Source: Blastococcus sp. HT6-4
GTDB taxonomy: Bacteria; Actinomycetota; Actinomycetes; Mycobacteriales; Geodermatophilaceae
Assembly: GCF_039679125.1 (NCBI RefSeq)
Contig: NZ_CP155551.1
Location: 620,001 to 684,000 of the forward strand
Direction: 5' to 3'
DNA: 64,000 nt
Made by a program: the position numbers and the translations under genes. Positions 29,709 to 37,390 of this stretch are shown here, piece after piece. Under the pieces are notes generated by a model. The model searched no databases. It saw only the letters and a program-made list of their open reading frames with translations, and was not told the origin of the DNA. Positions within the stretch are counted from its first letter, which is position 1, and the number at the start of each line of letters is the position of its first letter.

Positions 29709-30479
29709 GTGCCAGCACGTCGCCGGCGTCGCGGCCGCACCGCGCCCGGTGCGATCCTCGCCTGTGTCGCCCTGCTGACCGGCACGACCGGATGTGGCCT
29801 CCTGGACGACCGGGCCACGACCGAGGCGGAGGAGTCCCCCGTCGAGGCGCCGCACGACGCCGGCGCCGTCCCGGTGCTCGACGCGCCGGATCCCGGTGCC
29901 CCGGTCGTCGTCGCCGAGGGCGACCTGCTCACCGCCGAGGGGCTCCCGCTCGGGCACCTGGTCGTCACCCAGGGACCGGTGCGCACCGGGCTGGTCCCGC
30001 CCGTGCCCGGGTTCTCCGACACCTGCCCGGTCGAGGGCCCCTCGCTGCAGTACGTGGCGCTGGACTTCACCTACACCTCGACCGTCGGTCGGGCCGCCCC
30101 GAGCGGCGGGCTCGCCGCTCACGTGTCGGTGAGCACCGCACCCGGGACGCCGCCCGACGTCGGCGACGTCGGGATCTTCGCCGACTCCGGTGGCGATCCC
30201 GGGCCCTACTGCGCCGGCTATCCGCCGCTGCCGACGACGGACACGTTCTGGAACCAGATGGGCGCCGCCTCCGTCACGACCTTCGTCGTCCTCGACCGTG
30301 CGGTGGGCCCCGGGTCGCCGGAGGGTCGCAGCGACGTCTTCCCCACCCTGCAGCTGAAGATCTCGGAGCTGCGCTGGTTCACCGACCCCGCGCTGGTCCG
30401 CCGGCTCTCCGCCGGCGAGATGTCGGTGGGGCTCGCCTGCGCCGACGATCCGGCCGCCATCTGCGTGCGGCTGCGCTGA
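29709..30479 (+). CDS. Putative lipoprotein, function unknown
   Basis: 256 aa. A basic N-terminus (VPARRRRRGRTAP) precedes a hydrophobic stretch ending LLTGTTGC, a plausible though imperfect lipobox with Cys at about residue 30; an acidic linker and a compact beta-rich domain follow (YVALDFTYTSTVG, GDVGIFADSGGDP, four or more Cys). It should be an exported, membrane-anchored protein. GTG at 29709 is preferred because GGGGAGGGG lies 5 nt before; GTG at 29667 would add 14 residues. I do not recognise the family. A 7-bp hairpin follows its stop. Confidence 0.6.
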   Translation: MPARRRRRGRTAPGAILACVALLTGTTGCGLLDDRATTEAEESPVEAPHDAGAVPVLDAPDPGAPVVVAEGDLLTAEGLPLGHLVVTQGPVRTGLVPPVPGFSDTCPVEGPSLQYVALDFTYTSTVGRAAPSGGLAAHVSVSTAPGTPPDVGDVGIFADSGGDPGPYCAGYPPLPTTDTFWNQMGAASVTTFVVLDRAVGPGSPEGRSDVFPTLQLKISELRWFTDPALVRRLSAGEMSVGLACADDPAAICVRLR

Positions 30480-30502
30480 CCCCGCCCCGGGCAACGGCGG
30501 GG
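30480..30502 (+). terminator. Short hairpin after lipoprotein gene
   Basis: CCCCGCC (30480-30486) pairs with GGCGGGG (30496-30502), 9-nt loop, immediately after the stop codon. No U-tract. Confidence 0.35.
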
Positions 30503-30552
30503 ACACCCACCTGGGTCCGTCCCCCGACTGCGCTCGCGGGAGGATGGGGCCC

Positions 30553-30999
30553 ATGAGTCAGGTCGTCACCACAGCCGAGGGAATCGTCCGGGCCCCAGCC
30601 GACCGCGTGCGCGCGGCGCTCGCCGACTACGCGGACGTGCGCCGCCGGATCCTCCCCGAGCAGTTCAGCGACTACCGGGTCGAGGCCGGGGGGCACGGCG
30701 CCGGAACGCGGGTGCACTGGCGGTTCGCCGCCACCTCCAAGCGGGTCCGGAACCAGCTCATGGCGGTCACCGAGCCCGCGGACGGCACGCTCGTGGAGAG
30801 CGACGCGAACAGTTCGATGGTCACCACCTGGACGGTGCGCCCCGCCGACGAGGGGGTCAGCAGCGTGCGGGTGCACACCACCTGGAACGGCGCCGGCGGC
30901 ATCGGCGGGTTCTTCGAGCGCACCTTCGCCCCCAAGGGCCTGCGCCGGGTGCACGAGGACGTGCTCCGCCGGCTGGACGCCGAGCTCGCCGCCGGCTGA
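30553..30999 (+). CDS. SRPBCC/polyketide-cyclase-fold protein
   Basis: 148-aa START-like helix-grip protein (polyketide_cyc2 type). The N-terminus EGIVRAPADRVRAALADYADVRR is cited in parts: a beta-strand EGIV then APADRVRAALADYADVR. The middle carries GAGTRVHWRF, and a C-terminal helix is RRVHEDVLRRLDAELAAG. Such proteins bind hydrophobic ligands; no catalytic role is implied. ATG at 30553 is preferred over ATG at 30544, both in frame, because GAGGATGGGG lies upstream of it. No cofactor or pathway neighbour is evident. Confidence 0.75.
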   Translation: MSQVVTTAEGIVRAPADRVRAALADYADVRRRILPEQFSDYRVEAGGHGAGTRVHWRFAATSKRVRNQLMAVTEPADGTLVESDANSSMVTTWTVRPADEGVSSVRVHTTWNGAGGIGGFFERTFAPKGLRRVHEDVLRRLDAELAAG

Positions 31000-31041
31000 C
31001 GGCGCACGGCCGCGGCCCCCACACGGCGCCGCGGGACGAAC

Positions 31042-31047
31042 TACCGT
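31042..31047 (+). promoter_or_regulatory. -10-like hexamer of the 31054 gene (leaderless arrangement)
   Basis: TACCGT ends 6 nt before the ATG at 31054. Confidence 0.45.
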
Positions 31048-31053
31048 CGGTTC

Positions 31054-31422
31054 ATGGCTGGGTTGCTGGCGGCGGTCGTCCTCGTGGCCGTGCTCGGCCT
31101 GCTGATCGTCTGGCTGAGCTCGGAGGGGCGGCCCGCGCTCGCCGGCCGCTCGCCGGCCCTGCTCGCCCGCGACCGTGCCCGGATGGCCGACGCCGCCGCC
31201 GCGGCGCGCTGGGCGCCGGGGCACGACGAGGTGGACGGGCGGACCCGGATCCTCCTGCGCCGCACCTGCACCGGTCTCGACGGGTTGCCGATGGTCCTCG
31301 AGGAGCGGGAGTTCACCTCCTTCCCCGCCGACGACCCGGCGTGGGAGGCCCGCTTCACCGAGGAGATGGCCGGCGCCCGGTTCCGGTGCAGCTACCTCAA
31401 CGCCGAGGAACACCCGGGCTGA
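31054..31422 (+). CDS. Small single-pass membrane protein, unknown function
   Basis: 122 aa with one N-terminal helix (AGLLAAVVLVAVLGLLIVWL, residues 2-21), then a soluble part that is probably cytoplasmic or exposed. The soluble domain has TRILLRRTCTG and LEEREFTSFPADDPAWEARF. I recognise no family. ATG at 31054 is directly supported by the leaderless -10-like element. It is 47 bp upstream of the sirtuin start on the same strand, so the two may be co-transcribed. Confidence 0.65.
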   Translation: MAGLLAAVVLVAVLGLLIVWLSSEGRPALAGRSPALLARDRARMADAAAAARWAPGHDEVDGRTRILLRRTCTGLDGLPMVLEEREFTSFPADDPAWEARFTEEMAGARFRCSYLNAEEHPG

Positions 31423-31469
31423 TCCGCCGGCTGACGGCGCGCGGGCCGTCCGCGGGGGACCATGGCCGG

Positions 31470-32327
31470 GTGACCCTCGCACCCGCCACCGCCCCGGGGG
31501 CGGCGACCGCCAGGCTCGACGCGCTGGCCGACCTGGTGGGCGACGGCGACGTCGTCGTCCTCTCCGGAGCGGGGCTGTCGACCGACTCCGGCATCCCCGA
31601 CTACCGCGGCGCCACCGGCAGCCTGCGCCGGCACACGCCGATGACCTACCAGACGTTCACCCGCGACCCGCTGGGCCGGCACCGCTACTGGGCCCGCAGC
31701 TTCGTCGGCTGGCGGCAGATGCGCGCGGCACGGCCGAACGACGGGCACCGTGCGGTGGCGGGGCTCCAGGATGCGGGGCTGCTGGCCGGCATCGTCACGC
31801 AGAACGTCGACGGCCTGCACCAGGCCGGGGGCGCCCGTGACGTCGTGGAACTGCACGGCGGGCTCGACCGCACCGTGTGCCTGGGCTGCGGCGACGTCGC
31901 CGACCGGGCCGCGCTGGACGAGCGGCTGCGGGAGGCGAACCCGTACTTCGGGCCCCGGGTCGACGAGATCAACCCCGACGGCGACGCAGAGCTGCCCGAC
32001 GAGGTGCTGGACGGCTTCGTGATGGTCGACTGCCTGGCCTGCGGGGCGGGTCCGCTCAAGCCGGACGTCGTCTTCTTCGGCGAGACGGTGCCCCGCGACC
32101 GGGTCGACCGGTGCTTCGGGCTGGTCGAGCACGCCGGCAGCCTGCTCGTGCTGGGCTCCTCGCTGACCGTCATGAGCGGCTACCGGTTCGTGCTGCGCGC
32201 GGCGAAGCTCGGCATCCCGGTGGGGATCGTCAACGTCGGCCCCACCCGCGGCGACGCGAAGGCCGACGTGCGGGTCGACGCGCCCCTGGGCGAGGTGCTG
32301 CCCGCGCTGGCGGCCCGGCTGGGCTGA
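31470..32327 (+). CDS. Sir2-family NAD+-dependent protein deacylase
   Basis: 285-aa sirtuin removing acyl groups from lysines with NAD+. The NAD-binding motif GAGLSTDSGIPDYRG is at 33-47, QNVDGLH at 111-117, catalytic His129 in ELHGG, and the zinc site is Cys137, Cys140, Cys188 and Cys191. The long insert between the Cys pairs and the PDYRG motif place it near the SIRT4/class II group rather than CobB. This is not the Sir2 type fused to anti-phage effectors, though the next gene is unusual. GTG at 31470 is chosen as the start of homology. The 46-bp gap to the downstream gene suggests an operon. Confidence 0.9.
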   Translation: MTLAPATAPGAATARLDALADLVGDGDVVVLSGAGLSTDSGIPDYRGATGSLRRHTPMTYQTFTRDPLGRHRYWARSFVGWRQMRAARPNDGHRAVAGLQDAGLLAGIVTQNVDGLHQAGGARDVVELHGGLDRTVCLGCGDVADRAALDERLREANPYFGPRVDEINPDGDAELPDEVLDGFVMVDCLACGAGPLKPDVVFFGETVPRDRVDRCFGLVEHAGSLLVLGSSLTVMSGYRFVLRAAKLGIPVGIVNVGPTRGDAKADVRVDAPLGEVLPALAARLG

Positions 32328-32373
32328 GCGGCTCGGGCGGCGGGCCGGCCGCCGCTCGGTGAGGATGGCGGCG

Positions 32374-33288
32374 ATGCAGACCTTCGTGCCGGTGGCCGAC
32401 TTCGAGGACAGCGCCCGGCTGCTGGACTCCCCGCGCCTGGGCAAGCAGCGGGTGGAGACCCTCCAGATCCTCCGGGCGCTGGAGCTGCCCGACTACGGCT
32501 GGGCCAGCCACCCGGTGGTCGCGATGTGGCGAGGCCGCACGCCGGCGCTGGTGGCCTACGGGCTGGCCATGGTGCGGGTCTGGCGCGAGCGCGGCTTCGC
32601 GGACACCACCGAGACGCTGATCGGCGAGTTCGCGCCGGACGTCGTCGGGGTGCCGCAGGCCGAGCTGGCGGCGGCCGGCCTGCTGCCGTCGTGGGTCGGC
32701 GACGAGGCGCTGCACCTCTCGCACCGCTCCAACCTGCTGGCGAAGGACCCCGGGTTCTACCGCGGCCGGTTCACCGAGCGGTTCGGACCGGAGCCCGACG
32801 ACCTGCCCTACGTCTGGCCCGGCCCCGACGAGCTGCCCCCGGCCCCCGAGCCCGAGGGGGTGCGGGTGTGGGTCGTGCGGCCGCGGGCGCACAACGAGCT
32901 GGGTGCCTGCCTGGCGGCGGGCGTGGTCGGGCTGGGCACGCAGTCGGGGATCGACGTCGACGCCGGAGGCCTGGATCCCGCCGAGCTGCGGGCGCTGTCG
33001 AAGGAGATCTCCGGCCGCCGCCCGGCGAAGGACCTGCGCCAGCTGTCGGCCTTCCTCGACGAGCTGCGGCCGGGTGATCCGGTGGGCCTGCCCATCGAGC
33101 ACGGCGCCGGGCTGCTGATCGGGGAGGTGGTGGGGGACTACCTGTTCCAGGGGCGCGAGCTGCTGCCGCACCGCCGGCCGGCCCGCTGGGACCGGGTGGT
33201 GCCGCGGTCGGCCGCGCGGCCACCCGCGACCCTCCAGGACCCGCGCGCGCTGTTTCAGGTAGTGCTCGACCCGGCCGTGCTCGGCTGA
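32374..33288 (+). CDS. Pyrimidine-dimer-glycosylase-like (MSMEG_6728 family) protein fused to an Mrr-N/EVE-like domain
   Basis: 304 aa in two parts. Residues 1-145 (MQTFVPVADFEDSARLLD, RLGKQRVETLQILRAL, SHPVVAMWRG) match the MSMEG_6728 family, annotated as pyrimidine dimer DNA glycosylase/endonuclease V-like. Residues about 165-304 resemble the PUA-like N-terminal domain of Mrr-type restriction enzymes: VWVVRPRAHNE, VVGLGTQSG, LRPGDPVGLP, GEVVGDYLF, LPHRRPARW and VPRSA. Such domains read modified bases. ATG at 32374 (GAGG about 9 nt before) fits the family start; ATG at 32365 and GTG at 32359 are alternatives. It may recognise and process damaged or modified DNA; activity is inferred. Its end overlaps the convergent thioesterase by 34 bp. 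Confidence 0.75.
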   Translation: MQTFVPVADFEDSARLLDSPRLGKQRVETLQILRALELPDYGWASHPVVAMWRGRTPALVAYGLAMVRVWRERGFADTTETLIGEFAPDVVGVPQAELAAAGLLPSWVGDEALHLSHRSNLLAKDPGFYRGRFTERFGPEPDDLPYVWPGPDELPPAPEPEGVRVWVVRPRAHNELGACLAAGVVGLGTQSGIDVDAGGLDPAELRALSKEISGRRPAKDLRQLSAFLDELRPGDPVGLPIEHGAGLLIGEVVGDYLFQGRELLPHRRPARWDRVVPRSAARPPATLQDPRALFQVVLDPAVLG

Positions 33289-33701
33289 CCCGGCAGCGGC
33301 ACGTTCTGCAGCCGCACCTGACCGCGGGCGACGAGCTTGCCGTCGTCGGCGCGGGTGAGGGTGACCTGCCAGAGCTGCAGCGTGCGCCCCTGCTGGATCG
33401 GCTCGGCGACGACGTCGACCCGGCCGGAGGTCATCGGGCGCAGGAAGTCGCTGTTGTTGTTGACCCCGACCGCGAACTGGCCCCGCTCGCGCACCGCCGC
33501 GCTCGCCCCGATGCTGGCGGCCGACTCGATGACCGAGCAGTAGACGCCGCCGTGGACGACACCCCACGGGGTGTGCTGGTCCGGGCCGAGGTCCACGTGC
33601 CCGCTCACGCGGGAGCCGCCGGCCTCGGTGACGTCGAACTTCATCGCCGCGACGAACGGGCTCGCCGAGGCCCGGTCGACGGCGGGGGGTTCGCCGCTCA
33701 C
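33255..33701 (-). CDS. PaaI-family acyl-CoA thioesterase
   Basis: 148-aa hotdog-fold thioesterase hydrolysing acyl- or aryl-CoA. DQHTPWGVVHGGVYCSVIES (around 42-61) is the helix-preceding HGG active-site segment, GVNNNSDFLRP and LWQVTLTRADDGKLVARGQV are family-typical. GTG at 33701 overlaps the stop of the VOC gene (GTGA), so the two genes form a coupled pair. Its 3' end overlaps the convergent DNA-glycosylase-like gene by 34 bp, so transcripts are antisense there. The natural substrate is unknown. Confidence 0.85.
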   Translation of the reverse strand: MSGEPPAVDRASASPFVAAMKFDVTEAGGSRVSGHVDLGPDQHTPWGVVHGGVYCSVIESAASIGASAAVRERGQFAVGVNNNSDFLRPMTSGRVDVVAEPIQQGRTLQLWQVTLTRADDGKLVARGQVRLQNVPLPGQPSTAGSSTT

Positions 33702-34057
33702 GCATCCCAGACCAGGCAGAAGGGGTGCCCCACCGGGTCGGCGTAGACGCGGAAGTCCCCGCCGCCGCCCGGCAGCTTCCGTGCGCCCAGCGCGAGCACC
33801 TTCGGCTCGGCCTCCTCGACGTCGGCGACGCGGATGTCGAGGTGGAACTGCTGCGGCCGCTCCGGGTCCGGCCAGGCCGGCGGCCGCAGGTCCGGCGCCT
33901 GCTGGAAGGCGAGCCGGTACCCGGCGCCGGTGACGACGACCCAGTCGTCGCCGGGGCCGCCCCTGGTGATCTCCATGCCGAGCAGGTCGGCGTAGAAGGC
34001 GGCGAGGGCGTGGGTGTCGGGCGCGTCGATCACGACCGAGTGCAGCTGACCGATCAT
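33698..34057 (-). CDS. VOC (glyoxalase/bleomycin-resistance fold) protein
   Basis: 119 aa with the paired beta-alpha-beta-beta-beta halves of the VOC fold. The first half starts IGQLHSVVIDAPDTHALAAF and has YADLLGMEIT; the second has FHLDIRVADVEEAE and ends VYADPVGHPFCLVW. Metal ligand candidates are His6, His72-region (QFHLD) and the late His in GHPF. Function is not predictable beyond metal-dependent isomerase, dioxygenase or binding roles. ATG at 34057 is preferred over an in-frame start at 34129. First gene of the pair with the thioesterase; divergent from the YbaK-like gene. Confidence 0.8.
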   Translation of the reverse strand: MIGQLHSVVIDAPDTHALAAFYADLLGMEITRGGPGDDWVVVTGAGYRLAFQQAPDLRPPAWPDPERPQQFHLDIRVADVEEAEPKVLALGARKLPGGGGDFRVYADPVGHPFCLVWDA

Positions 34058-34195
34058 GGGCTCATCCTGGCGGGCAGGCGCCGGCTCCGACAGCCGGATC
34101 CCGGACGACGTCCGCGGCGAGCCTGCCACCCCCGCGCTGCGGCCGCGGCCCCCGGTGACCGAGGATCGGGGCGTGCCGTCCCGACCCGCCGCCCG

Positions 34196-34894
34196 ATGAC
34201 CGCCCCCGCGCTCGGCTCACTGCGCTGGCTGCCGGCCGCCGACCGGCCCGACCTCCTCGGCCCGCCGGTCGCCGCCGCGCTGCCCATGCTGTCCGGGCCG
34301 GCCTGGGTCGCGGAGATCTCCGACGACCTCGCCGACACCGCCGCCTTCTCGCAGGCCTACGACGTCCCGCTCGCCGCATCGGCGAACTGCGTGGTCGTCG
34401 CGGCCCGGCGGGCGGGGGAGACGACGCTCGTCGCGTGCCTGGTGCTGGCCACCACCCGCGCCGACGTCAACGGGCTGGTGCGCCGGCACCTCGGGGCGCG
34501 CAAGGCGTCGTTCGCGCCGCAGGACGTCGCCGTCGCGGAGACCGGCATGGCCTACGGCGGCATCACGCCGGTGGGGCTGCCCGCCTCCTGGCCGGTGCTG
34601 GTCGACGCCGCCGTCGCCGCGGCCGGGCCGGTGGTCATCGGCTCCGGGACCCGGGGCAGCAAGCTGGCCGTGCCCGGGGCCGTGCTGGCCGCGCTCCCCG
34701 GCGCCCAGGTGCTCGAGGGGCTGGGGCAGCCGCTGCCCGAGGCGCCGCCCGCACCGGCACCCGCGGCCGCACCGGCGCCGCGGGAGCGGGCGCCCGACGA
34801 CAGCGACGTCGGGTGGGGCGAACGGCCCGCCGACGGCTCCGACGACGACCGGCGCTACCTGGAGGACCGGCCGCCGCACTGGGGCAGCGACTGA
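34196..34894 (+). CDS. YbaK/aminoacyl-tRNA deacylase-domain protein with acidic tail
   Basis: 232 aa. Residues 20-165 are a YbaK/ProX-like trans-editing domain: NCVVVAARRAGE, GARKASFAPQDVA, and TGMAYGGITPVGLP, which is the family's G-x-x-x-G-G-(I/V)-x-P-x-G motif. Such proteins hydrolyse mischarged aminoacyl-tRNA (for example Cys- or Ala-tRNAPro). The C-terminal 65 residues are Pro/Ala-rich then acidic and end DRPPHWGSD, a tail I associate with several unrelated actinobacterial proteins. ATG at 34196 is the natural start. Convergent with mscL, 7 bp apart. Confidence 0.8.
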   Translation: MTAPALGSLRWLPAADRPDLLGPPVAAALPMLSGPAWVAEISDDLADTAAFSQAYDVPLAASANCVVVAARRAGETTLVACLVLATTRADVNGLVRRHLGARKASFAPQDVAVAETGMAYGGITPVGLPASWPVLVDAAVAAAGPVVIGSGTRGSKLAVPGAVLAALPGAQVLEGLGQPLPEAPPAPAPAAAPAPRERAPDDSDVGWGERPADGSDDDRRYLEDRPPHWGSD

Positions 34895-34901
34895 ACTCGG
34901 C

Positions 34902-35318
34902 TCAGGCCGCCGGGGGACGGGCCGGATCGGCCGGGCCCAGGCCCTGCTGGGCGCGCAGCAGGTCACGGATCTCGACGAGCATCTCGAGCTCCGTCGGGCC
35001 CACCGGACCGGGCTCCTCGCCGCGCGCCCGGCGGTCGAACAGCCGGCGCACCGGCAGCACGACCACGAAGTAGAGGATCGCCGCGGTCAGCGCGAAGGTG
35101 ATCACCTGGCTGAGGAACGCCCCCCAGGTGAACTCCTGGCCGTTCACGGTTTCGGTGCCGCCCAGCTCGCCTCCGCCCCCGATCAGGCCGATGAGCGGGG
35201 TGAGGAACGAATCGGCGAACGCGTTGACCACGTCGGTGAACGCCGCTCCGATCACCACCGCGACGGCGAGGTCGACGACGTTGCCGCGGAACAGGAAGTC
35301 CTTGAAACCCTTCAGCAC
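34902..35318 (-). CDS. mscL: Large-conductance mechanosensitive channel
   Basis: 138-aa homopentameric channel that opens under membrane tension to release solutes in osmotic downshock. N-terminal amphipathic helix VLKGFKDFLFRGN, TM1 VVDLAVAVVIGAAFTDVVNA (around 14-33, with the constriction residues of the family), periplasmic loop with GGGGELGG, TM2 FLSQVITFALTAAILYFVVV, and a C-terminal helix EMLVEIRDLLRAQQ. The family begins MLKGF, so GTG at 35318 is chosen over an earlier in-frame start at 35336. mscL near the ruc-5FCL-galU block matches mycobacteria (Rv0985c). Confidence 0.95.
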   Translation of the reverse strand: MLKGFKDFLFRGNVVDLAVAVVIGAAFTDVVNAFADSFLTPLIGLIGGGGELGGTETVNGQEFTWGAFLSQVITFALTAAILYFVVVLPVRRLFDRRARGEEPGPVGPTELEMLVEIRDLLRAQQGLGPADPARPPAA

Positions 35319-35386
35319 CGCACCATCCAGCCACACCGCGCCGACCTCCGCGCGGACGGAGCGCAGTGCCGTTCGGCACGTCGGCG

Positions 35387-36016
35387 TCAGGGCGGGGGCA
35401 GGCTCACGGTGAGCGTGGCGCCGGCCGAGGCCGCCGCCAGCCGGGCGGCGGTGCCGGCGTCCACGGCCAGCAGCAGCAGGCCGGCGCCCGGGGCGTCGTC
35501 GCCGCCGTCCTGCCCCGGGGCGGCCAGGACCAGGGCGCCGGCGGCCACCCGCTCCGCGGTGCCCGTGCCGGTGCCGGTCGCCAGGACGTCGACCCGGTCA
35601 CCCGCGCGCACGAGCCGGGCCACCGCCAGATCGGCCAGGCGTACCGGCGCCGCGACCTGACCGTCCGGCAGCGCGGACGTGAGCCCCGGACCGACCAGCC
35701 GTGCGTCGCTGAGCGGCTCGCCCCGCCGGACGGCGCCGGCGAGGACCCGGTGCCGGAGCAGGTGGGGCGCGTCGACCACCCCCGCCGGGACCGCGGCGCG
35801 GGGCAGCGGCACGACCACGAGGTGCTCGGCGGTCAGGGTCGTCCCCGCGGGGAGGTCCGCCGCGGCGACGACCACCGGGGAGGTGGCCGCCGGCTGCCCG
35901 TCGGCCGGGGCCGGGGCGGGCCGCAGGGCCAGCGCCACGGCGAGCGCGAGCAGGGCGGCGGCGGTGGCCCGCCGCGCGAGGAGCAGCGGCGACCGAGGGA
36001 GGCGCAGGCGGGGCAT
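35387..36016 (-). CDS. SAF-domain protein, CpaB/RcpC-like
   Basis: 209 aa with one N-terminal membrane helix (ATAAALLALAVALALRP, about 18-34) and a SAF domain: VVVAAADLPAGTTLTAEHLVVVP, cited as VVVAAADLPAGTTL and TAEHLVVVP, then AGAVRRGEPLSDARLVGPGL. CpaB-like SAF proteins take part in Flp/Tad pilus assembly or bind glycans at the envelope. No tad genes are in the window, so a pilus role is only a possibility. ATG at 36016. It lies between mscL and the Ruc-like gene on the same strand. Confidence 0.75.
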   Translation of the reverse strand: MPRLRLPRSPLLLARRATAAALLALAVALALRPAPAPADGQPAATSPVVVAAADLPAGTTLTAEHLVVVPLPRAAVPAGVVDAPHLLRHRVLAGAVRRGEPLSDARLVGPGLTSALPDGQVAAPVRLADLAVARLVRAGDRVDVLATGTGTGTAERVAAGALVLAAPGQDGGDDAPGAGLLLLAVDAGTAARLAAASAGATLTVSLPPP

Positions 36017-36114
36017 GCGCCGACCCTGCCCGGGCCGGGCAGGGTCCGGCGGGCGCCGGCGGGAGCTGTGGAGGAGGGCTCCGCCTGTGGAGGGCGGGGC
36101 TCAGCCCGGGGTCG

Positions 36115-36456
36115 TCAGTCGGCGGCCTTGGCGGCCTTGACCCCGCCGCCGGTGCCGGAGGAGGGCGTCGAGGCGCTGGAGGTCGAGCTCGAGGAGCTCT
36201 CCTTGGCGGGGGCCGACGACGAGTTGCTGCTGCCGTTCGACGAGCTGCCCGCGGTCTCGGACGCCGAGCTGCTCTTCCGGCTGTCGGTGCGGTAGAAGCC
36301 CGAGCCCTTGAAGACGACGCCGACCGAGCCGTAGACCTTGCGCACAGGGGCGCCGCACTCGGGGCACTCGCTCACCGGCGCGTCGCTGAAGGACTGCACG
36401 ACCTCGAACTCGTGCTTGCCCTCGGCGTTGGTGCAGGCGTACTGGTACGTGGGCAC
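36115..36456 (-). CDS. ruc: FmdB-type serine-rich zinc protein, Ruc homologue
   Basis: 113 aa. Residues 1-56 are the FmdB zinc-ribbon core (VPTYQYAC, SECPECGAPVRKVYG, GVVFKGSGFYRTDSR); residues 57-104 are a disordered Ser-rich tail. In M. tuberculosis the homologue Rv0991c (Ruc) is a redox-regulated chaperone whose cysteines hold zinc when reduced. Only three Cys are present here (8, 31, 34): the fourth, normally close after the first, is missing in CTNAEGKHEF. GTG at 36456 is fixed by the PTYxYxC start; GGGAG lies about 10 nt before. In Mtb it adjoins 5-FCL, here separated by five kilobases of inserted genes. Confidence 0.85.
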   Translation of the reverse strand: MPTYQYACTNAEGKHEFEVVQSFSDAPVSECPECGAPVRKVYGSVGVVFKGSGFYRTDSRKSSSASETAGSSSNGSSNSSSAPAKESSSSSTSSASTPSSGTGGGVKAAKAAD

Positions 36457-36587
36457 GGCGTGGCTCTCCCTGGTCGAGCGGAGGTGGGGCGCCGGGCTGG
36501 CACTCGCACCCGGCGACTGCCAATGATGCGCCATGTCGCCACGGTCCGTCCACGTGCCTGCGGCCAGTGTCACCTCCACGGTGGGTG

Positions 36588-37307
36588 TCACTGCAGGTGG
36601 CGGAGGAAGGACCGCGGATCGTCCAGGAACTGCCGCCAGCTCGCGGTGAGCTCCAGGTCGGCCCATCGAGCCTCGCGCAGCCCCCACGCCCCCACCTCCA
36701 GCAGTCGGGCCCCGGGGAGGGCGGCGAGCACGGGCGAGTGGGTGGCGAGGACGACCTGCGCGCCGCGCGCGGTGAGGTCACCGATCAGGGCCACCAGCGA
36801 CAGCGTGGCGGTGAAGGAGAGCGCCGCATCCGGCTCGTCCAGGACGTACAGCCCCGCCCCGCGGGCACGGTCGCCCAGCAGCGTCAGGAACGCCTCGCCG
36901 TGCGAGAGCTCGTGGAAGAGCGGATCGGGGCGGTGCTCGTTCCGGTTCTCCTCCAGATAGCTGTAGAGCCCGTGCAGCGTCTCGTCGCGCAGGAAGTAGG
37001 CCCACCGGTTCCCGCCCGGGCTGCGCTCGACGATCAGATCCAGCGACCCGGGCTCGCTGGCGCGGGTGACGTGGCGGGCACCTGCGGACCCACCCTCCGG
37101 GTTGAGCCCGAGCGCGGCGGCGAAGACCTCCAGCACGGTCGACTTCCCAGAGCCGTTCTCACCCACCAACACCGTCGCACCGGGGCCCAGCTCCAGTCCT
37201 TCGCGCAGGATCTGGGCGACCGCGGGCACCGTGGCCGGCCACAGGTCGGCCGGGTGCGGGGGCGCACCCGGGTCCGGCTTCAGTCGGCGCACGGGTCGGC
37301 GGTCCAC
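36588..37307 (-). CDS. AAA-family ATPase (ABC-like, SMC/OLD-type)
   Basis: 239-aa stand-alone ATPase. Walker A GENGSGKST is at 49-57, a signature-like HELSHGEAFL around 133-142, Walker B GLYVLDEPDAAL around 151-162 and an H-loop LATHSPVLAALPG around 190-202. There is no TOPRIM or nuclease domain, unlike OLD proteins, and no transmembrane partner. Such short AAA_21/AAA_23 proteins often act in DNA-related or defence functions, but no partner gene is adjacent. ATG at 37307. Two hairpins (37336-37415) lie in its upstream region. Confidence 0.75.
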   Translation of the reverse strand: MDRRPVRRLKPDPGAPPHPADLWPATVPAVAQILREGLELGPGATVLVGENGSGKSTVLEVFAAALGLNPEGGSAGARHVTRASEPGSLDLIVERSPGGNRWAYFLRDETLHGLYSYLEENRNEHRPDPLFHELSHGEAFLTLLGDRARGAGLYVLDEPDAALSFTATLSLVALIGDLTARGAQVVLATHSPVLAALPGARLLEVGAWGLREARWADLELTASWRQFLDDPRSFLRHLQ

Positions 37308-37335
37308 ACCGCGATCCTGGCCGACCGGTCCGACG

Positions 37336-37389
37336 GTCCTCCCTCACGGTGCGGTGTCCTCCCTCGGCGTCCACCGTGCGGGAGGACCC
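37336..37389. repeat. Long interrupted hairpin upstream of AAA ATPase
   Basis: GGTCCTCCC (37336-37344) pairs with GGGAGGACC (37381-37389) and, inside it, CACGGTG (37346-37352) with CACCGTG (37373-37379), with a single T/C mismatch between the two stems and a 20-nt loop. It lies in the 115-bp gap between the carboxyltransferase and the ATPase gene. Confidence 0.55.
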
Positions 37390-37390
37390 C

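Noticed and set aside
31470-32327. Anti-phage Sir2 effector
   Set aside because: Domain is a complete zinc-containing deacylase of normal length with no fused defence domain.
36588-37307. OLD-family nuclease or Gabija-like defence gene
   Set aside because: No TOPRIM domain and no helicase partner nearby.
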